From positions 1 through 64,000 of the forward strand of contig CAWHVB010000007.1 of the NCBI GenBank assembly GCA_963832715.1: a stretch of 64,000 nucleotides of DNA, given 5' to 3'. How positions within the stretch are numbered: position 1 is the stretch's first letter; every line of letters begins with the position of its first letter. Below the pieces are notes generated by a model. The model saw only the letters and a program-made list of their open reading frames with translations. It was not told where the DNA came from and did not search any database. The stretch is from DATFVA01 sp963832715 (GTDB lineage Bacteria; Bacteroidota; Ignavibacteria; Ignavibacteriales; Ignavibacteriaceae). The translations under genes and the position numbers were made by a program. Below, one piece after another: positions 26,801 to 37,215 of this stretch.

Positions 26801-27014
26801 CCGGACTGCTACATCAAAATTAATGCGGCAGAGGAAGATTGGTGGAATGATGGAGTAACGGAGTGGTGCCAGCAGAGGTGCGGAATTTCGATACTTTTCT
26901 CACTCCGCTGGCACTAATTTATTAATAATTTCTGTTAAATCTTTTTTGTCTGCTTTGAACACAAAAAAGCAATCGGATTGAGAAAACAGTGCTTAAAAAA
27001 ACGGGAGACAACCA

Positions 27015-29429
27015 ATGAAAAACATTCTTCTTTCTCTTGTCCTGATATCTAATATCTTCATTTTCCCGCAATCACCTGAGATCCAGCATAACAATGATTA
27101 TAATTCTTCAAGGTTTCCATTGGGATATAATACCGGTCATCCCGGGGCATCAGGTTCGGGTATCTGGACAGAAGTACAGCCAGGAGTGCCAAGGGTAGAT
27201 TACTGGAGGGTTTATTTTGTAAATCCGGATACAGGATTAGCAGTAGGAGATATGGGGGCAATAATAAGAACCACAGACGGAGGGCAGCACTGGTATACTA
27301 TAGAAAATAATTACAATGTTTCAATTAAGGCATTAGGAAGTTATTCAGGGAATCCGATTTTTGCTGCCGGGGGTCACGGCTTAATTATAAAATCAACTGA
27401 TTACGGAGAAAGCTGGACAGTTATCCCAAGCGGAACAACAAAGAATTTCTGGAATATTGAATTTATTGATCAACAGACTGCCTGGCTGGTAGGGGACAGT
27501 ACGGCACTTTATAAGTCTACCGACGGTGGAAATAGCTGGGTAGCAAAAACCACACCCCTGGTATATCATTCATTTCACGATATATCATTCCTTGACCATA
27601 CGCTTGGCTATATCGGTGCAAACGGCGGATACGTATTAAGGACAACTGATGGCGGAGACAACTGGGTTGCCACGTTTGTGTATGATAGTTACGGTCTTTT
27701 TACAATAAAAGCAGTAACCAAACAGAAAGCAGTTGCACTGGGATTTGCAGGTAAGCAGATTAACACAACCGATGGAGGTGAAAGCTGGCATTTAACAACA
27801 TATCTTGGTGATACTATGACAGATATGGCATTCCTTGATAGTTTAAAAGGATATGCAGTAGGTATAAGTACTGGTTTCGAAACCACCGACGGCGGAGAAA
27901 CCTGGGAATTAAGGATGGATATGATCGATGGGATAGGAATTACATTTGCAAATAGTAATACTGGTTATATGCTCGGGATGGATCTGGTTAATCAAAAAAC
28001 AACTGATGGCGGAGTAAGCTGGAGCAGAATGATTGTAAATGATGATTTTATGGATGTTTTTTTTACTGATGAGAATAAAGGATGGTTTATTGGAAATCAA
28101 AGACTTTACCAAACGAATGATGGAGGAAATACTTTGATTGAGAGAAATGATTTCCCAGGAGACCGTCCTTCCTCTGTTTACTTTATAGATAGCCTTACCG
28201 GAATAGTAGGTGCTAATAATAAGATTTACAAAACTACTGATGGGGGGATGATATGGCAAAGGAAAAATATTAACGGAATTGACAGTTTACTTTTCGGCGG
28301 AGAATTTAACAGAGTATTTTTTATAAATGATAGCATTGGATGGGCAATAAGTACCGGATATGCAATTAAGACAATTGATGCGGGTGAAAATTGGGAGTCT
28401 AAATTAGCCAAACCTGGTATAACCAGCATCTATTTCAGCGATTCTTTGAATGGGTGGATTTCAAGGGGTATATCCCCATTCAAAACAACAGATGGTGGAG
28501 ATACCTGGACTGAAATTGGGAATTTCCCAACTAATAGTCTGCAAGATGTATTTTTTGCTGATAGTCTCATAGGATATATACCGAGTTCATGGACAGATAA
28601 GTTATATAAAACGATTGATGGCGGAATAACCTGGTTCCCATTGACAGGTGTAACATATAGCTATGGTAAATTCAGTAACGTAATTGATAGCCATATCTTC
28701 CTCACAGGGAACGTACTTTATAGTTCAACAAATAATGGAGAAGATTGGATGGAGGATTCCGAATTGCAAAATCAAGGTTTATATAAGTTTCAGTATTCTA
28801 GTCCGGGATCAGGATATTGTGTCGGCAGCCTTGGGATAATATACCGTTATGAAGATACTCTTTATTCCCCTGTCGAATTGAAATCATTCGAAGGATCCAT
28901 CAGAAGTAATAACATTTTATTAGAATGGTCCACGGCTACGGAAGTTAATAATAAGGGTTTTGAGATTGAAAGAAGCATAACCAATACCATAAATTGGAAG
29001 TTAATAGCTTTTGTAGATGGCGCGGGAAATTCAACAGAAATTAAAGATTATCAATATTCTGATCGGGTTGAAAAATCGGACAATTACTATTACAGATTAA
29101 AACAAATCGATTACGATGGAAGTTTCACTTACAGTAATACAATCGCAATAAGTGTTTCTGCTCCTTCAGAATTCAAATTAAATCAGAATTACCCAAATCC
29201 ATTTAATCCGGAAACTAAGATAGAATTTGAGATTCCTGAAACTGCTCCTGTAAAGTTAATTATATATAATCTTTTAGGTGAAAAAGTAAGGGAAATAGTT
29301 AACGATAAATTAGAACCGGGATATTATTATTATACATTCAATGGGGCACAATATTCAAGCGGGACCTACATATATACTTTAGAATCAAAAAATCATATAG
29401 AATCGAGGAAAATGGTTTTGTTAAAATGA
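27015..29429 (+). CDS. T9SS-exported Asp-box/Ycf48-like beta-propeller protein
   Basis: An 804-residue protein. Residues 1-19 are a signal peptide (SLVLISNIFIFPQ). Residues about 35-600 hold about a dozen repeats with the TTDGG(D/E)xW pattern of BNR/Asp-box and Ycf48-like beta-propellers, each preceded by a DxxxGYxVG-like strand (IRTTDGGQHW, KSTDGGNSW, NTTDGGESW). A beta-sandwich-like stretch follows (LLEWSTATEVNNKGFEIERS), then the T9SS sorting domain (LNQNYPNPFNPETKIEFEIP). Despite the Ycf48 similarity, a photosystem assembly role is not implied; such propellers are common surface proteins in this group. GGGAGAC precedes the ATG. It heads a run of secreted-protein genes with short gaps. Confidence 0.88.
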   Translation: MKNILLSLVLISNIFIFPQSPEIQHNNDYNSSRFPLGYNTGHPGASGSGIWTEVQPGVPRVDYWRVYFVNPDTGLAVGDMGAIIRTTDGGQHWYTIENNYNVSIKALGSYSGNPIFAAGGHGLIIKSTDYGESWTVIPSGTTKNFWNIEFIDQQTAWLVGDSTALYKSTDGGNSWVAKTTPLVYHSFHDISFLDHTLGYIGANGGYVLRTTDGGDNWVATFVYDSYGLFTIKAVTKQKAVALGFAGKQINTTDGGESWHLTTYLGDTMTDMAFLDSLKGYAVGISTGFETTDGGETWELRMDMIDGIGITFANSNTGYMLGMDLVNQKTTDGGVSWSRMIVNDDFMDVFFTDENKGWFIGNQRLYQTNDGGNTLIERNDFPGDRPSSVYFIDSLTGIVGANNKIYKTTDGGMIWQRKNINGIDSLLFGGEFNRVFFINDSIGWAISTGYAIKTIDAGENWESKLAKPGITSIYFSDSLNGWISRGISPFKTTDGGDTWTEIGNFPTNSLQDVFFADSLIGYIPSSWTDKLYKTIDGGITWFPLTGVTYSYGKFSNVIDSHIFLTGNVLYSSTNNGEDWMEDSELQNQGLYKFQYSSPGSGYCVGSLGIIYRYEDTLYSPVELKSFEGSIRSNNILLEWSTATEVNNKGFEIERSITNTINWKLIAFVDGAGNSTEIKDYQYSDRVEKSDNYYYRLKQIDYDGSFTYSNTIAISVSAPSEFKLNQNYPNPFNPETKIEFEIPETAPVKLIIYNLLGEKVREIVNDKLEPGYYYYTFNGAQYSSGTYIYTLESKNHIESRKMVLLK

Positions 29430-29478
29430 TCTCTCAGTAAGAGAGACGCCAAAAAAACAAAAAATAAGGGAGAAATAA

Positions 29479-31554
29479 ATGAAGACTATACTTTTAGTTT
29501 TCTTGTTTCTATTTTCCAATCTATTTTTGATTGCGCAGCAAGAAGGGGATTTGATTGATGATAATCCTCAAAACCTCCAACAACCAAGGTCACAGGATCC
29601 TACATATACAAATGTTGCAACTCCCGAAGAAATACTTGTAGTTTACAAACGCACAATCGGGGAAGATGATAGTTCTGAGATTATTGCAAATTATTATGCA
29701 ACTATCAGAAATATACCTTCCGTAAATATTATGCCAGGAATTGATATACCCGAAAGCATAACTTACCCCGAGGGTACGGCTACTTTGTTTCAGGGTGGTG
29801 AAGATATCCGTGGTGATGGAAATCTTGGCTGGAGGTATATAAAAGATGTACTTGCTGATCCAATAGAAAGTTATTTAAATAGTACCTATGTATCTGGTCA
29901 ACCATTAAGTGCAAAAATCAGGTATATTGTATTATGCAAAGGGATACCTATCAAAGTCAGGTCTCTTCCTTACGTCTGGAGTACAGGAGCCAGGCGTCAA
30001 GCATCAGTTAGTGCACTCTTGTGTTTAATAAATCAACCTGATCCGAATAAAAATTTCTTACAATTATATGGGACATCTTATACTTCTCAGTTAAATCCAG
30101 TTTTCCAAACCGACCCATTTATTACAATGGATTATAGATTCGAATCAAATCATTTCAATAATAGTGGTGGCTGGTATATGCAATATTTAGTCACCTGGCT
30201 GAATGGCACCAACTATAATGATGTAATTTCCGATATCGACAGGATGGCAGATCCAGACTTAAGTGGTTCTCAAACCTGGGTTCTGGATGATGATCCAAAT
30301 ATTAGTTACACTAATTTCTCAGTAACTAATCAGAAGTTGACGAGTTTGGGTTTTGTTACAAATTACGATAATACAGCAGGTTGGACAATTACCAATGATG
30401 GTCCGGTGGTAGGATATATCTCTAACGGCGTACACTCCAGTATGCCTCCAGATTATATACTTGATACCCTGGATTTTGATTACGCGAGAGGGGCAACGTT
30501 TACGAGCTATGAAAGTTTCAATGCCTTTAGTTTTGGAGTTTTAACTTCATCAGAAATTGGTCAAGGTCAAATAGCTGATTTTATTCATATGTTAGGTAGC
30601 GGTGGAAACGGACACGTTTATGAACCATTCGCAAGCGGTGTGCCAAGGGAGTATAATACCTTCCCAGCTTATGCAATGGGATATTCGATTGTAGACGCAC
30701 AATACCAAGGCATATATTATTTAGCCTGGCAAAATTTAGTTGTTGGCGATCCTTTAACAACAATAGCATGGGGAAAACAGAGCACAACCGGGAACCTTAC
30801 AATGGCAGAGAATAACCTCGTAACCGGAGTGATTACAATAACTGCCGGGGACACAATATCTATTCACGGAGATGCCATTATTCGATTGAGGCACAACGGA
30901 TTCATAACTAGCGATGAATCCTCTGTCATAACAATAGGTGCAAATGTCACACTCGATTCAGACAGCTGGAGCAGGGGTCTGCTGCTTACAAATAACCACG
31001 ATCATCCACAGCTTTTATGGTCAGTAAACCCTTCGATGTCAGTAATCAATTATTATAAAGTATATCGTAAAATCGGCACTGGTTCTTTTATTCAGGTGGA
31101 TTCTCTAGGGGGGAATGTCTGGACAGACAACGCACTGAATTTTGTGAATGGAGAAGGACTAAATAATCTGCACGTATATTATTATGTTAAGTCTTATAAT
31201 AGTACTTCATCTTCCGATCCATCAAATACAGTCGATGCAATTGTTGAAAAATCTAACAGGAAAATTATCCCGGTTAATAACCTTGATCAGTTCTCTTATA
31301 GTCTCGAGCAGAATTACCCAAATCCGTTTAACCCTACGACATCAATAAATTATTCGATAAAGAATGATGGATTTGTATCGTTGAAAATCTACAATATCCT
31401 TGGTCAGCAAGTTGCGGATCTGGTAAATCAAGATCAAAAAGCGGGCTATTATAATGCGAACTTTAATGCATCCAATCTTCCATCCGGCATCTATATTTAT
31501 ACCATCAAAACTTCGGGTTTTACTTCAAGCAAAAAAATGTTATTAATTAAGTAA
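29479..31554 (+). CDS. TIGR03790-like secreted protein with T9SS sorting domain
   Basis: A 691-residue protein. Residues 1-20 are a signal peptide. ATPEEILVVYKRTIGED and RYIVLCKGIPIKV resemble the conserved core of TIGR03790 proteins (VVYN and KGIP segments), a family of unknown function. A second part, about residues 420-600, reads like a fibronectin-type or carbohydrate-binding module (LLWSVNPSMSVINYYKVYRK). The C terminus has the T9SS sorting domain (LEQNYPNPFNPTTSINYSI and GIYIYTIKTSG). GGGAGAAATAA precedes the ATG, and the gap to the previous gene is 49 bases, so it may be co-transcribed with it. It is intact. Confidence 0.8.
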   Translation: MKTILLVFLFLFSNLFLIAQQEGDLIDDNPQNLQQPRSQDPTYTNVATPEEILVVYKRTIGEDDSSEIIANYYATIRNIPSVNIMPGIDIPESITYPEGTATLFQGGEDIRGDGNLGWRYIKDVLADPIESYLNSTYVSGQPLSAKIRYIVLCKGIPIKVRSLPYVWSTGARRQASVSALLCLINQPDPNKNFLQLYGTSYTSQLNPVFQTDPFITMDYRFESNHFNNSGGWYMQYLVTWLNGTNYNDVISDIDRMADPDLSGSQTWVLDDDPNISYTNFSVTNQKLTSLGFVTNYDNTAGWTITNDGPVVGYISNGVHSSMPPDYILDTLDFDYARGATFTSYESFNAFSFGVLTSSEIGQGQIADFIHMLGSGGNGHVYEPFASGVPREYNTFPAYAMGYSIVDAQYQGIYYLAWQNLVVGDPLTTIAWGKQSTTGNLTMAENNLVTGVITITAGDTISIHGDAIIRLRHNGFITSDESSVITIGANVTLDSDSWSRGLLLTNNHDHPQLLWSVNPSMSVINYYKVYRKIGTGSFIQVDSLGGNVWTDNALNFVNGEGLNNLHVYYYVKSYNSTSSSDPSNTVDAIVEKSNRKIIPVNNLDQFSYSLEQNYPNPFNPTTSINYSIKNDGFVSLKIYNILGQQVADLVNQDQKAGYYNANFNASNLPSGIYIYTIKTSGFTSSKKMLLIK

Positions 31555-31620
31555 CCGGTTATTTTATATGGGGTGGTTACGATACCGCCCCATAATACTA
31601 ATTCCATTAGTGAGGCAGTT

Positions 31621-33237
31621 ATGAAAAAAATTATACTTGTTTTAATATTTTTAACTTTTATACCGGAGATAAACGCACAGTTTATCAGGATCTGGGAAAA
31701 ATCATCTTCTTTAGGGAACCTTCCTGAGTGGTTTTCAAATACAGGCAACAGGGAGAGAGGGATCAGCTATAGTGTTCAAAACAATAATCCAAGATTATAT
31801 GCAATCAGTAATTTAGCAAATCCGACAGTAATTATTTTGAATGCGTTTACGGGTGATTCTGTCGGGACATTAAACACAAACGGGATAAGCGGAGGCTTAA
31901 TTCTGCTAAATGATATTTCCACTTTTTATATTATTCCATATTCAGACACGCGAATTTTTGCTTGTAACCTTACCGATAATGCCGCAACCTCACCATTCAA
32001 AATTTATATGTGGGAAAATGAAACCTCTGCACCTCAGGTTATAGTCATAGATTCTGTCTCAAATTTCCGGCTGGGAGATCACTTAAATATTTATAGTGAT
32101 ATTGATTTTTTTAAATTTATTATTGCAGGATCAAATACAGACAAAATAGTTGTTTACAGCTCTGATACAGGAGTTCCTCCTTTTACAAGAAATATTGTAA
32201 CACTCAGTGACGGCAATATGGGGAATAATGCATCGGCAGACTTTAATTTTTTCTATCCTCCTTTTCAATTCGGGGGAGGTTATTTCGTAAATTCAGACGG
32301 TAATCAGCCGAAATCATATGATTCAACAGGCATATTGACCAATATTTCAGAAGATACACTGATATCATCTTCCAATAATGCTCTTAAATATTATGCTAAT
32401 GGCACCTTGTGTTGTGATGATCCCTTTTATTTAACATATAATTATAGTGAGAATAAAGCCGAACTGGTGAACTCTTATGGCGGAGGTTTTGAGACATACT
32501 ACGGAAGCACTCCTTCGTTAGGCAGCAATGCTAATCCTGAAAATTACGGTGATGTTGAGTTTACCTGGAAGGCGATAGATACACTCATTGTTTTCATACT
32601 TGGAGGAAATAATGGAATCGGAGCCTATATTGCCCCTGGATTCATTATACCAGTAGAACTGACTTCTTTTAATGCAGAAAGCGGTAGTGAGGGAGTTATG
32701 TTAGCCTGGACTACGGCTACTGAGAAGAATAACCGGGGATTTGAAGTCCAGAGGTCGGAAATCAAAGATCAGACGTCAGGGTCAGGAGAACATACCGGGT
32801 GGGAGCAGATAGGGTTCATTGAGGGAAATGGAACGACCACCCAAATTCACATTTATTCTTTTTCAGATCTAAATGTAATCCCGGGAATATACAAATACCG
32901 ATTAAAGCAGATTGATTTTGACGGCAGCTATAATTTCAGTAAGGAAGTTGTAGTTGAGGTACCTGTGCCAAGTAGGTTTTCGCTTGAGCAGAATTATCCT
33001 AATCCTTTTAATCCAGTTACAACGATAAGTTTCGAAGTTCCTGAGAAAACGCAGATTGAGCTTGTTGTGTACGATATTCTTGGCAGGAAGATAAAATCAT
33101 TAGTTGATAATGAGGTAAGAAACCCTGGCAGGTATGAGATGAGCTTCAATGGAAATTCAATCGGCAGCGGAGTGTATATATACAGGTTAGTTGCAAAGAA
33201 TTATTCAATGACAAGAAAAATGTTATTAATGAAATAA
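31621..33237 (+). CDS. secreted T9SS protein with unrecognised N-terminal domain
   Basis: A 538-residue protein; ATG at 31621 gives a signal peptide (LVLIFLTFIPEINAQ), while the longer frame from 31573 has no good start. Residues about 20-340 form a beta-rich domain that reads like a propeller with repeated strand patterns (for example FRLGDHLNIYSDI, NNGIGAYIAPGFI); a DUF4623-like fold is possible. A WTTATEKNNRGFEVQRSE module follows, then the T9SS sorting domain (LEQNYPNPFNPVTTISFEVP, GSGVYIYRLVAK). The last 500 bases are nearly identical to the end of the broken gene at 24363-26800, including downstream non-coding sequence, so the two exchanged DNA. A GAGGTC-type repeat at about 32748-32790 encodes part of the module. 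Confidence 0.8.
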   Translation: MKKIILVLIFLTFIPEINAQFIRIWEKSSSLGNLPEWFSNTGNRERGISYSVQNNNPRLYAISNLANPTVIILNAFTGDSVGTLNTNGISGGLILLNDISTFYIIPYSDTRIFACNLTDNAATSPFKIYMWENETSAPQVIVIDSVSNFRLGDHLNIYSDIDFFKFIIAGSNTDKIVVYSSDTGVPPFTRNIVTLSDGNMGNNASADFNFFYPPFQFGGGYFVNSDGNQPKSYDSTGILTNISEDTLISSSNNALKYYANGTLCCDDPFYLTYNYSENKAELVNSYGGGFETYYGSTPSLGSNANPENYGDVEFTWKAIDTLIVFILGGNNGIGAYIAPGFIIPVELTSFNAESGSEGVMLAWTTATEKNNRGFEVQRSEIKDQTSGSGEHTGWEQIGFIEGNGTTTQIHIYSFSDLNVIPGIYKYRLKQIDFDGSYNFSKEVVVEVPVPSRFSLEQNYPNPFNPVTTISFEVPEKTQIELVVYDILGRKIKSLVDNEVRNPGRYEMSFNGNSIGSGVYIYRLVAKNYSMTRKMLLMK

Positions 33238-33239
33238 CC

Positions 33240-33688
33240 GGAGTGCTACATCAGAATTTAATGTTTCGCTGCTCTGCAGCTCCATTGTATAAGGCTTTAG
33301 GCGGATTCGCTATGCGGCAGAGGAATTTTGATGGAATGATGGAGTAACGGAATAATGGAGTGGTGATGAGGGGAGAATTTTAGAAGATAAGAAGGTTAGA
33401 AGATTAGAGGATGAGAAAATGCAGTAAGCAGAAATCAGTAGGCAGAAGAGCTACGCGCAGGCTTCAATGCATTCAGTCACCTCACTATGTTCACACGGCA
33501 AGTCAGGCGGATGGGAAACGGTTAAAACCTGGGATCAAGGAACAAGTATCAAGTAAGAAGCATCTCGGTACTTTTCTCACTCCGTTATCACTCCGTTCGA
33601 AAAACTCGATGACCGCGATGGATCGTTCTTGCTACTGAGTCATTCATAGCTTATTTTTGATTTATATTATTACTTTAAGGCTGATTCT
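33240..33688. repeat. composite intergenic repeat block and promoter region of paralog 2
   Basis: Contains purine tract (33381-33418), GCAGTAAGCAGAAATCAG unit (33420-33437), GCTTCAATGCATTCAGTC (33459-33476), a GGTTAAAACC remnant (33520-33529) and the TACTTTTCTCACTCCGTT / CTCGATGACCGCG unit (33568-33617). The final 60 bases (about 33625-33688, CATTCATAGCTTATTTTTGA and onward) are also found before the genes at 41755 and 43827, which indicates a duplicated promoter. Confidence 0.75.
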
Positions 33689-35575
33689 ATGGGGCGGCTT
33701 AGATACTCTCTTATTTTGATTTTATCATTTTTTACTATTCATCTTTCTTTTGCTGAGGTACGGTATGTTTCTCATTCCGGCAGCAATACCCCTCCCTATC
33801 TTACCTGGGAAACAGCAGCAGATTTGATTATGAGTGCAATAAATATATCATCCTTCGGGGATACTATTTATGTAGCCAATGGAGTTTATGAAGAGCAGGT
33901 TGTAATGATACCGGGGTTATCACTTATCGGGGCAGGGATGGATAGCTGTGTGATTGATGCAGGCAATATTTCCTTGCCATCGGTTATCAATCAGGATAGT
34001 TGTGTAATGGAAGGCTTTAGGATTATTTCCTCATTATACAATTGGTGTGTTTACGATTCAGGAAGCACGGGGACAACTATAAAATTCAATCATTTTCAAA
34101 ATTCAGTACAATACGGTGGCGGTATAAACGTGAATAATCCAGACACGAGTAGAAATTCAAATGTTTTCGCATATAAAAATTTATTCACTGATGTCACAAT
34201 AGGTGTTGATCTTTTTAATTCAGACGCTTTAATAAGAAGCAATTTAATTTATCCCTATAATAACTCAGCAGCAGCTGTAATAACTGGAGTCTGGATCGGC
34301 GCATACTTTTTTGATTTTTATCCACTGATTGACTCAAATTTAATTGTAACATATGTAACAGGAATTACCAAATCATATGGAACTAGACCTATCATATCAA
34401 ATAACACTATTATTCTCAAATCAGGACAAGGGATTAACCTTGGAGGTCCAAGTGATTCTGCCTGGGTATTTAATAACCTGTTTTATGCGGAGAGAGGGGC
34501 GGAAGGCATTTATCCCCCTGGTGTCTATCATCTGTATGTGTATAATAATTATTTTACTGGTTTTACTAGTTCCGGATACTATGCACTTAACTTTGGACCG
34601 GATCAAACAGTGATAAATAATGTGGTCACAAATTCAACGAATGGGGTAAAAGCTTTCGGTACCCAGAACCTTGTATTTAAAAATAATAATGTCTGGAATA
34701 ATGATGTAAACTATTCCGGATTTACACCAGACAGTACAAACATATCAGTTGACCCAATGGTAGTTAATGAAGATACTTCAAATGGCGGCCCTGACTTTCA
34801 CTTGCAGATGTTCTCTCCACTTATTGACAGAGGTGACCCAGCAATACTTGATAAAGACGGAACGAGGAGCGATATAGGCTTATATGGAGGACCATTTGGG
34901 GAGATGTACCAATATACCGATCTACCGCCCCGGATACCAGTTAATCTAACTGCAGTAGTAGACTCAAATTATATTCACCTTAAGTGGAATAAGAACACAG
35001 AAGCTGACTTTAATCATTATAATCTTTACAGGGATACAACGGAGAACTTTACAGCAGATTCAACAACTTTTGTAATATCAGTTGCAGATACATTTTATCT
35101 GCATAGCATACCTCCGGGAATACCAGGTCTTTATTTTAAGCTTACTGCCGTAGATAACCAGGGGAATGAGTCTGAGCCGTCTGATGAGCTGCACGTGTTT
35201 CTTACAGAAACAATTAAAAATGAACAATTAACAATTAACAATTACAAGCTTTTCCAAAATTATCCAAATCCTTTTAATCCTTCGACGAAAATCGGGTACA
35301 GGTTGAAGGAAAGAGGATATGTAAAGCTTTATGTATATGATATAAAGGGGGAATTGGTTGAGACATTGGTTAATCAATATCAGGAGAGCGGGTATTATGA
35401 GGTTGAGTTTACCGGAGGGAGATCGGAGAACGGACATCAGAGGTCAGAAGTCGGAAGCCTGAGGTCAGAAGTCAGCAGTTTAGCAAGCGGAGTTTATATA
35501 TACCAGATAATGGTGAAGAATGAAAATGGGATTCCGGTTTTTTCGGATGTTAAGAAGATGATTTTATTGAAGTGA
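33689..35575 (+). CDS. T9SS-exported parallel beta-helix protein, paralog 2 of 4
   Basis: A 628-residue protein with signal peptide (LSFFTIHLSFAE), the same N-terminal lead segment as its paralogs, a beta-helix up to about residue 345, the SPLIDRGDPAILDKDGTRSD segment, a fibronectin type III-like domain and the T9SS sorting domain (KLFQNYPNPFNPSTKIGYRL). The first 230 residues are almost identical to the gene at 41755, after which the helix part diverges (TYVTGITKSYGTRPI against TEWTGITKAYGARPI). The sorting domain has the repeat-derived insertion encoded at 35418-35478. The upstream 60 bases are identical to those before 41755 and 43827, so the three may share regulation. Function is unknown; beta-helix surface proteins often act on glycans. 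Confidence 0.85.
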   Translation: MGRLRYSLILILSFFTIHLSFAEVRYVSHSGSNTPPYLTWETAADLIMSAINISSFGDTIYVANGVYEEQVVMIPGLSLIGAGMDSCVIDAGNISLPSVINQDSCVMEGFRIISSLYNWCVYDSGSTGTTIKFNHFQNSVQYGGGINVNNPDTSRNSNVFAYKNLFTDVTIGVDLFNSDALIRSNLIYPYNNSAAAVITGVWIGAYFFDFYPLIDSNLIVTYVTGITKSYGTRPIISNNTIILKSGQGINLGGPSDSAWVFNNLFYAERGAEGIYPPGVYHLYVYNNYFTGFTSSGYYALNFGPDQTVINNVVTNSTNGVKAFGTQNLVFKNNNVWNNDVNYSGFTPDSTNISVDPMVVNEDTSNGGPDFHLQMFSPLIDRGDPAILDKDGTRSDIGLYGGPFGEMYQYTDLPPRIPVNLTAVVDSNYIHLKWNKNTEADFNHYNLYRDTTENFTADSTTFVISVADTFYLHSIPPGIPGLYFKLTAVDNQGNESEPSDELHVFLTETIKNEQLTINNYKLFQNYPNPFNPSTKIGYRLKERGYVKLYVYDIKGELVETLVNQYQESGYYEVEFTGGRSENGHQRSEVGSLRSEVSSLASGVYIYQIMVKNENGIPVFSDVKKMILLK

Positions 35576-35866
35576 TGATTTAGGGAGGGTTCACCGCGGA
35601 GGCGCGAAGGCGCGGGGGGAGAAGGTAAGAAGATGAGATGGTCGGACGGATGGGAAACGGTTAAAACCGTTAAGCGGGTTTTTTGTTCGGAGGGGGGCCC
35701 AATGTCTGAAGACATTGGTTAATGAGAACGCCTGCTCAGATATAATCCATTAAATTCCGGGGTCTAAAGATTTCTCCATCCGCCTTTCGGCGGGATAAAT
35801 CCGCCTATCGGCGAGATAAATCCTCCTTACGTCGGATGTCGAAATGACATTGAAAATAAAACAGAT
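35576..35866. repeat. composite intergenic repeat block
   Basis: Contains GGGAGGGTTCACCGCGGAGG directly after the stop (also found after the genes at 17700, 41755 and 43827), GGTTAAAACC (35659-35668), CCAATGTCTGAAGACATTGG (35699-35718), and tandem CCGCCTTTCGGCGGGATAAAT units with GTCGAAATGACA (35779-35850). Confidence 0.8.
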
Positions 35867-37180
35867 TTAGCAGCTAATCACCGGGAGCGGACCTGACATA
35901 TATTTATCCAATATTTGTTTTCTATAGTCTGGTGACAGTGAATTTAACCCAAAATGGGTTTCATAATTAAATATTTCAGCACTGACTAAATTATTTTTAT
36001 TTTGATGATTCCATAACCACCCGCCAGTATTGCATAAACTAGTAGAAATTCCACCTGATGATTTCATTTTAACTGGGTTGTCTACTGCAATCGGTTCGTG
36101 GGTGTGGCCGAAGATGATTTTACCGGGATCGGGGATATTGATGTTATACAGCTTCTTCAGGTCTTCTAGTTCAGTAAGGCAAGCGTTATAATAAATGGAA
36201 AACCTTTCCTGGACTTCCGGAAGCTGAAAGTATTCTTTATTGTATCGGACTTTTGTTTCTGATGAGATCGTCTCGAGGATAAGCTTCTTTGCTTTGTTTG
36301 AAGCAAAGTCAGAGGCTGCTTCATTGATGAACTGGTACCATTTTTTGTATTCAAATACGTTATCATCCAGGTAGTTATCGAGATTGTCAAGGTACTGCCT
36401 TGTCTTTTCTATTTTACCTTCCTTAATCTGCTGCTGAGTACGGGAAAGTATTTCTGAAAGTATTCCTACCTGGCCCACTCCCGAACAGGCGAGCTGGTTA
36501 AACGGAAAATTCATTCCTACCATCTCCTGAATATCCATTTTAGTTCCGAGCTTAAGATCACTGCCGAAGATTATGGGTGCCCATTTTGAGAGAAGGGACC
36601 AATAGTTGTCGAGGTAATGGCCGTGAGTCATTAAAATAGTTCCCTCATCAGAAACCAGGTAAAGATTCGGGTAACAGAATATGAAGTGTGAGGGATCGTC
36701 TGTTATATGATCAAGGAATAAGCCTCCATATGTATAACTGCCGTCTAGCCTCTTCCCTACCCCGGGAAGGGTTAAGCCAGGAGTATTTGTGTCGGATCTG
36801 TCATCAAGTATACCAGGGACTGATATCCTGAACTTCCGCGGTATCTTTCCATTCTTAATCTGGTGGATGATGTTTACTTCATTCTCAACTATGTTCCAGA
36901 TATCGTAATCGTGGTTCCCCGGGACATATATAATTTGTTCCGCAATTTTATCTCTTTGCACCAACGAAAAAAATGTTTTACCGGCCCGATACGCATTTGC
37001 ATAACTGGTGACTGAAAAATCCAGGACATCCCCAAGAAGTATAAGGTAATCGTTTCCGTAACCCGCAGCCTCACGGAATTCATTGTATTTTTTTCCTTCG
37101 ATGAAATTCTCGCCTTCTTTTTCAACAAGTGAACACAAGGGATCACCAAGATGTGTGTCTGATATGATTGCAAGTTTCAT
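35867..37180 (-). CDS. metallophosphoesterase
   Basis: A 437-residue cytoplasmic protein of the calcineurin-like phosphoesterase fold. Motifs: ISDTHLGD (residues 6-13, Asp8 and His10), LLGDVLD (about 47), VPGNHDYD (about 86), MTHGHYLDN (about 185) and FGHTHEP (about 365) supply the two-metal site. The helical insertion at about residues 225-340 (QQQIKEGKIEKTRQYLDNLD) is specific for this subgroup. Such enzymes cleave phosphodiesters or phosphomonoesters; substrate is unknown. It is the only minus-strand gene in the secretome part of the window. Upstream is the 46-base tandem repeat, downstream a composite repeat block. Confidence 0.9.
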   Translation of the reverse strand: MKLAIISDTHLGDPLCSLVEKEGENFIEGKKYNEFREAAGYGNDYLILLGDVLDFSVTSYANAYRAGKTFFSLVQRDKIAEQIIYVPGNHDYDIWNIVENEVNIIHQIKNGKIPRKFRISVPGILDDRSDTNTPGLTLPGVGKRLDGSYTYGGLFLDHITDDPSHFIFCYPNLYLVSDEGTILMTHGHYLDNYWSLLSKWAPIIFGSDLKLGTKMDIQEMVGMNFPFNQLACSGVGQVGILSEILSRTQQQIKEGKIEKTRQYLDNLDNYLDDNVFEYKKWYQFINEAASDFASNKAKKLILETISSETKVRYNKEYFQLPEVQERFSIYYNACLTELEDLKKLYNINIPDPGKIIFGHTHEPIAVDNPVKMKSSGGISTSLCNTGGWLWNHQNKNNLVSAEIFNYETHFGLNSLSPDYRKQILDKYMSGPLPVISC

Positions 37181-37215
37181 TGGTTTGCTCCTTTAATGTT
37201 TGGATTGGTTGTCAA

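Noticed and set aside
27015..29429. Photosystem II assembly factor Ycf48
   Set aside because: Only the Asp-box propeller pattern is shared; signal peptide and T9SS domain mark it as a surface protein and no photosynthesis gene is present.
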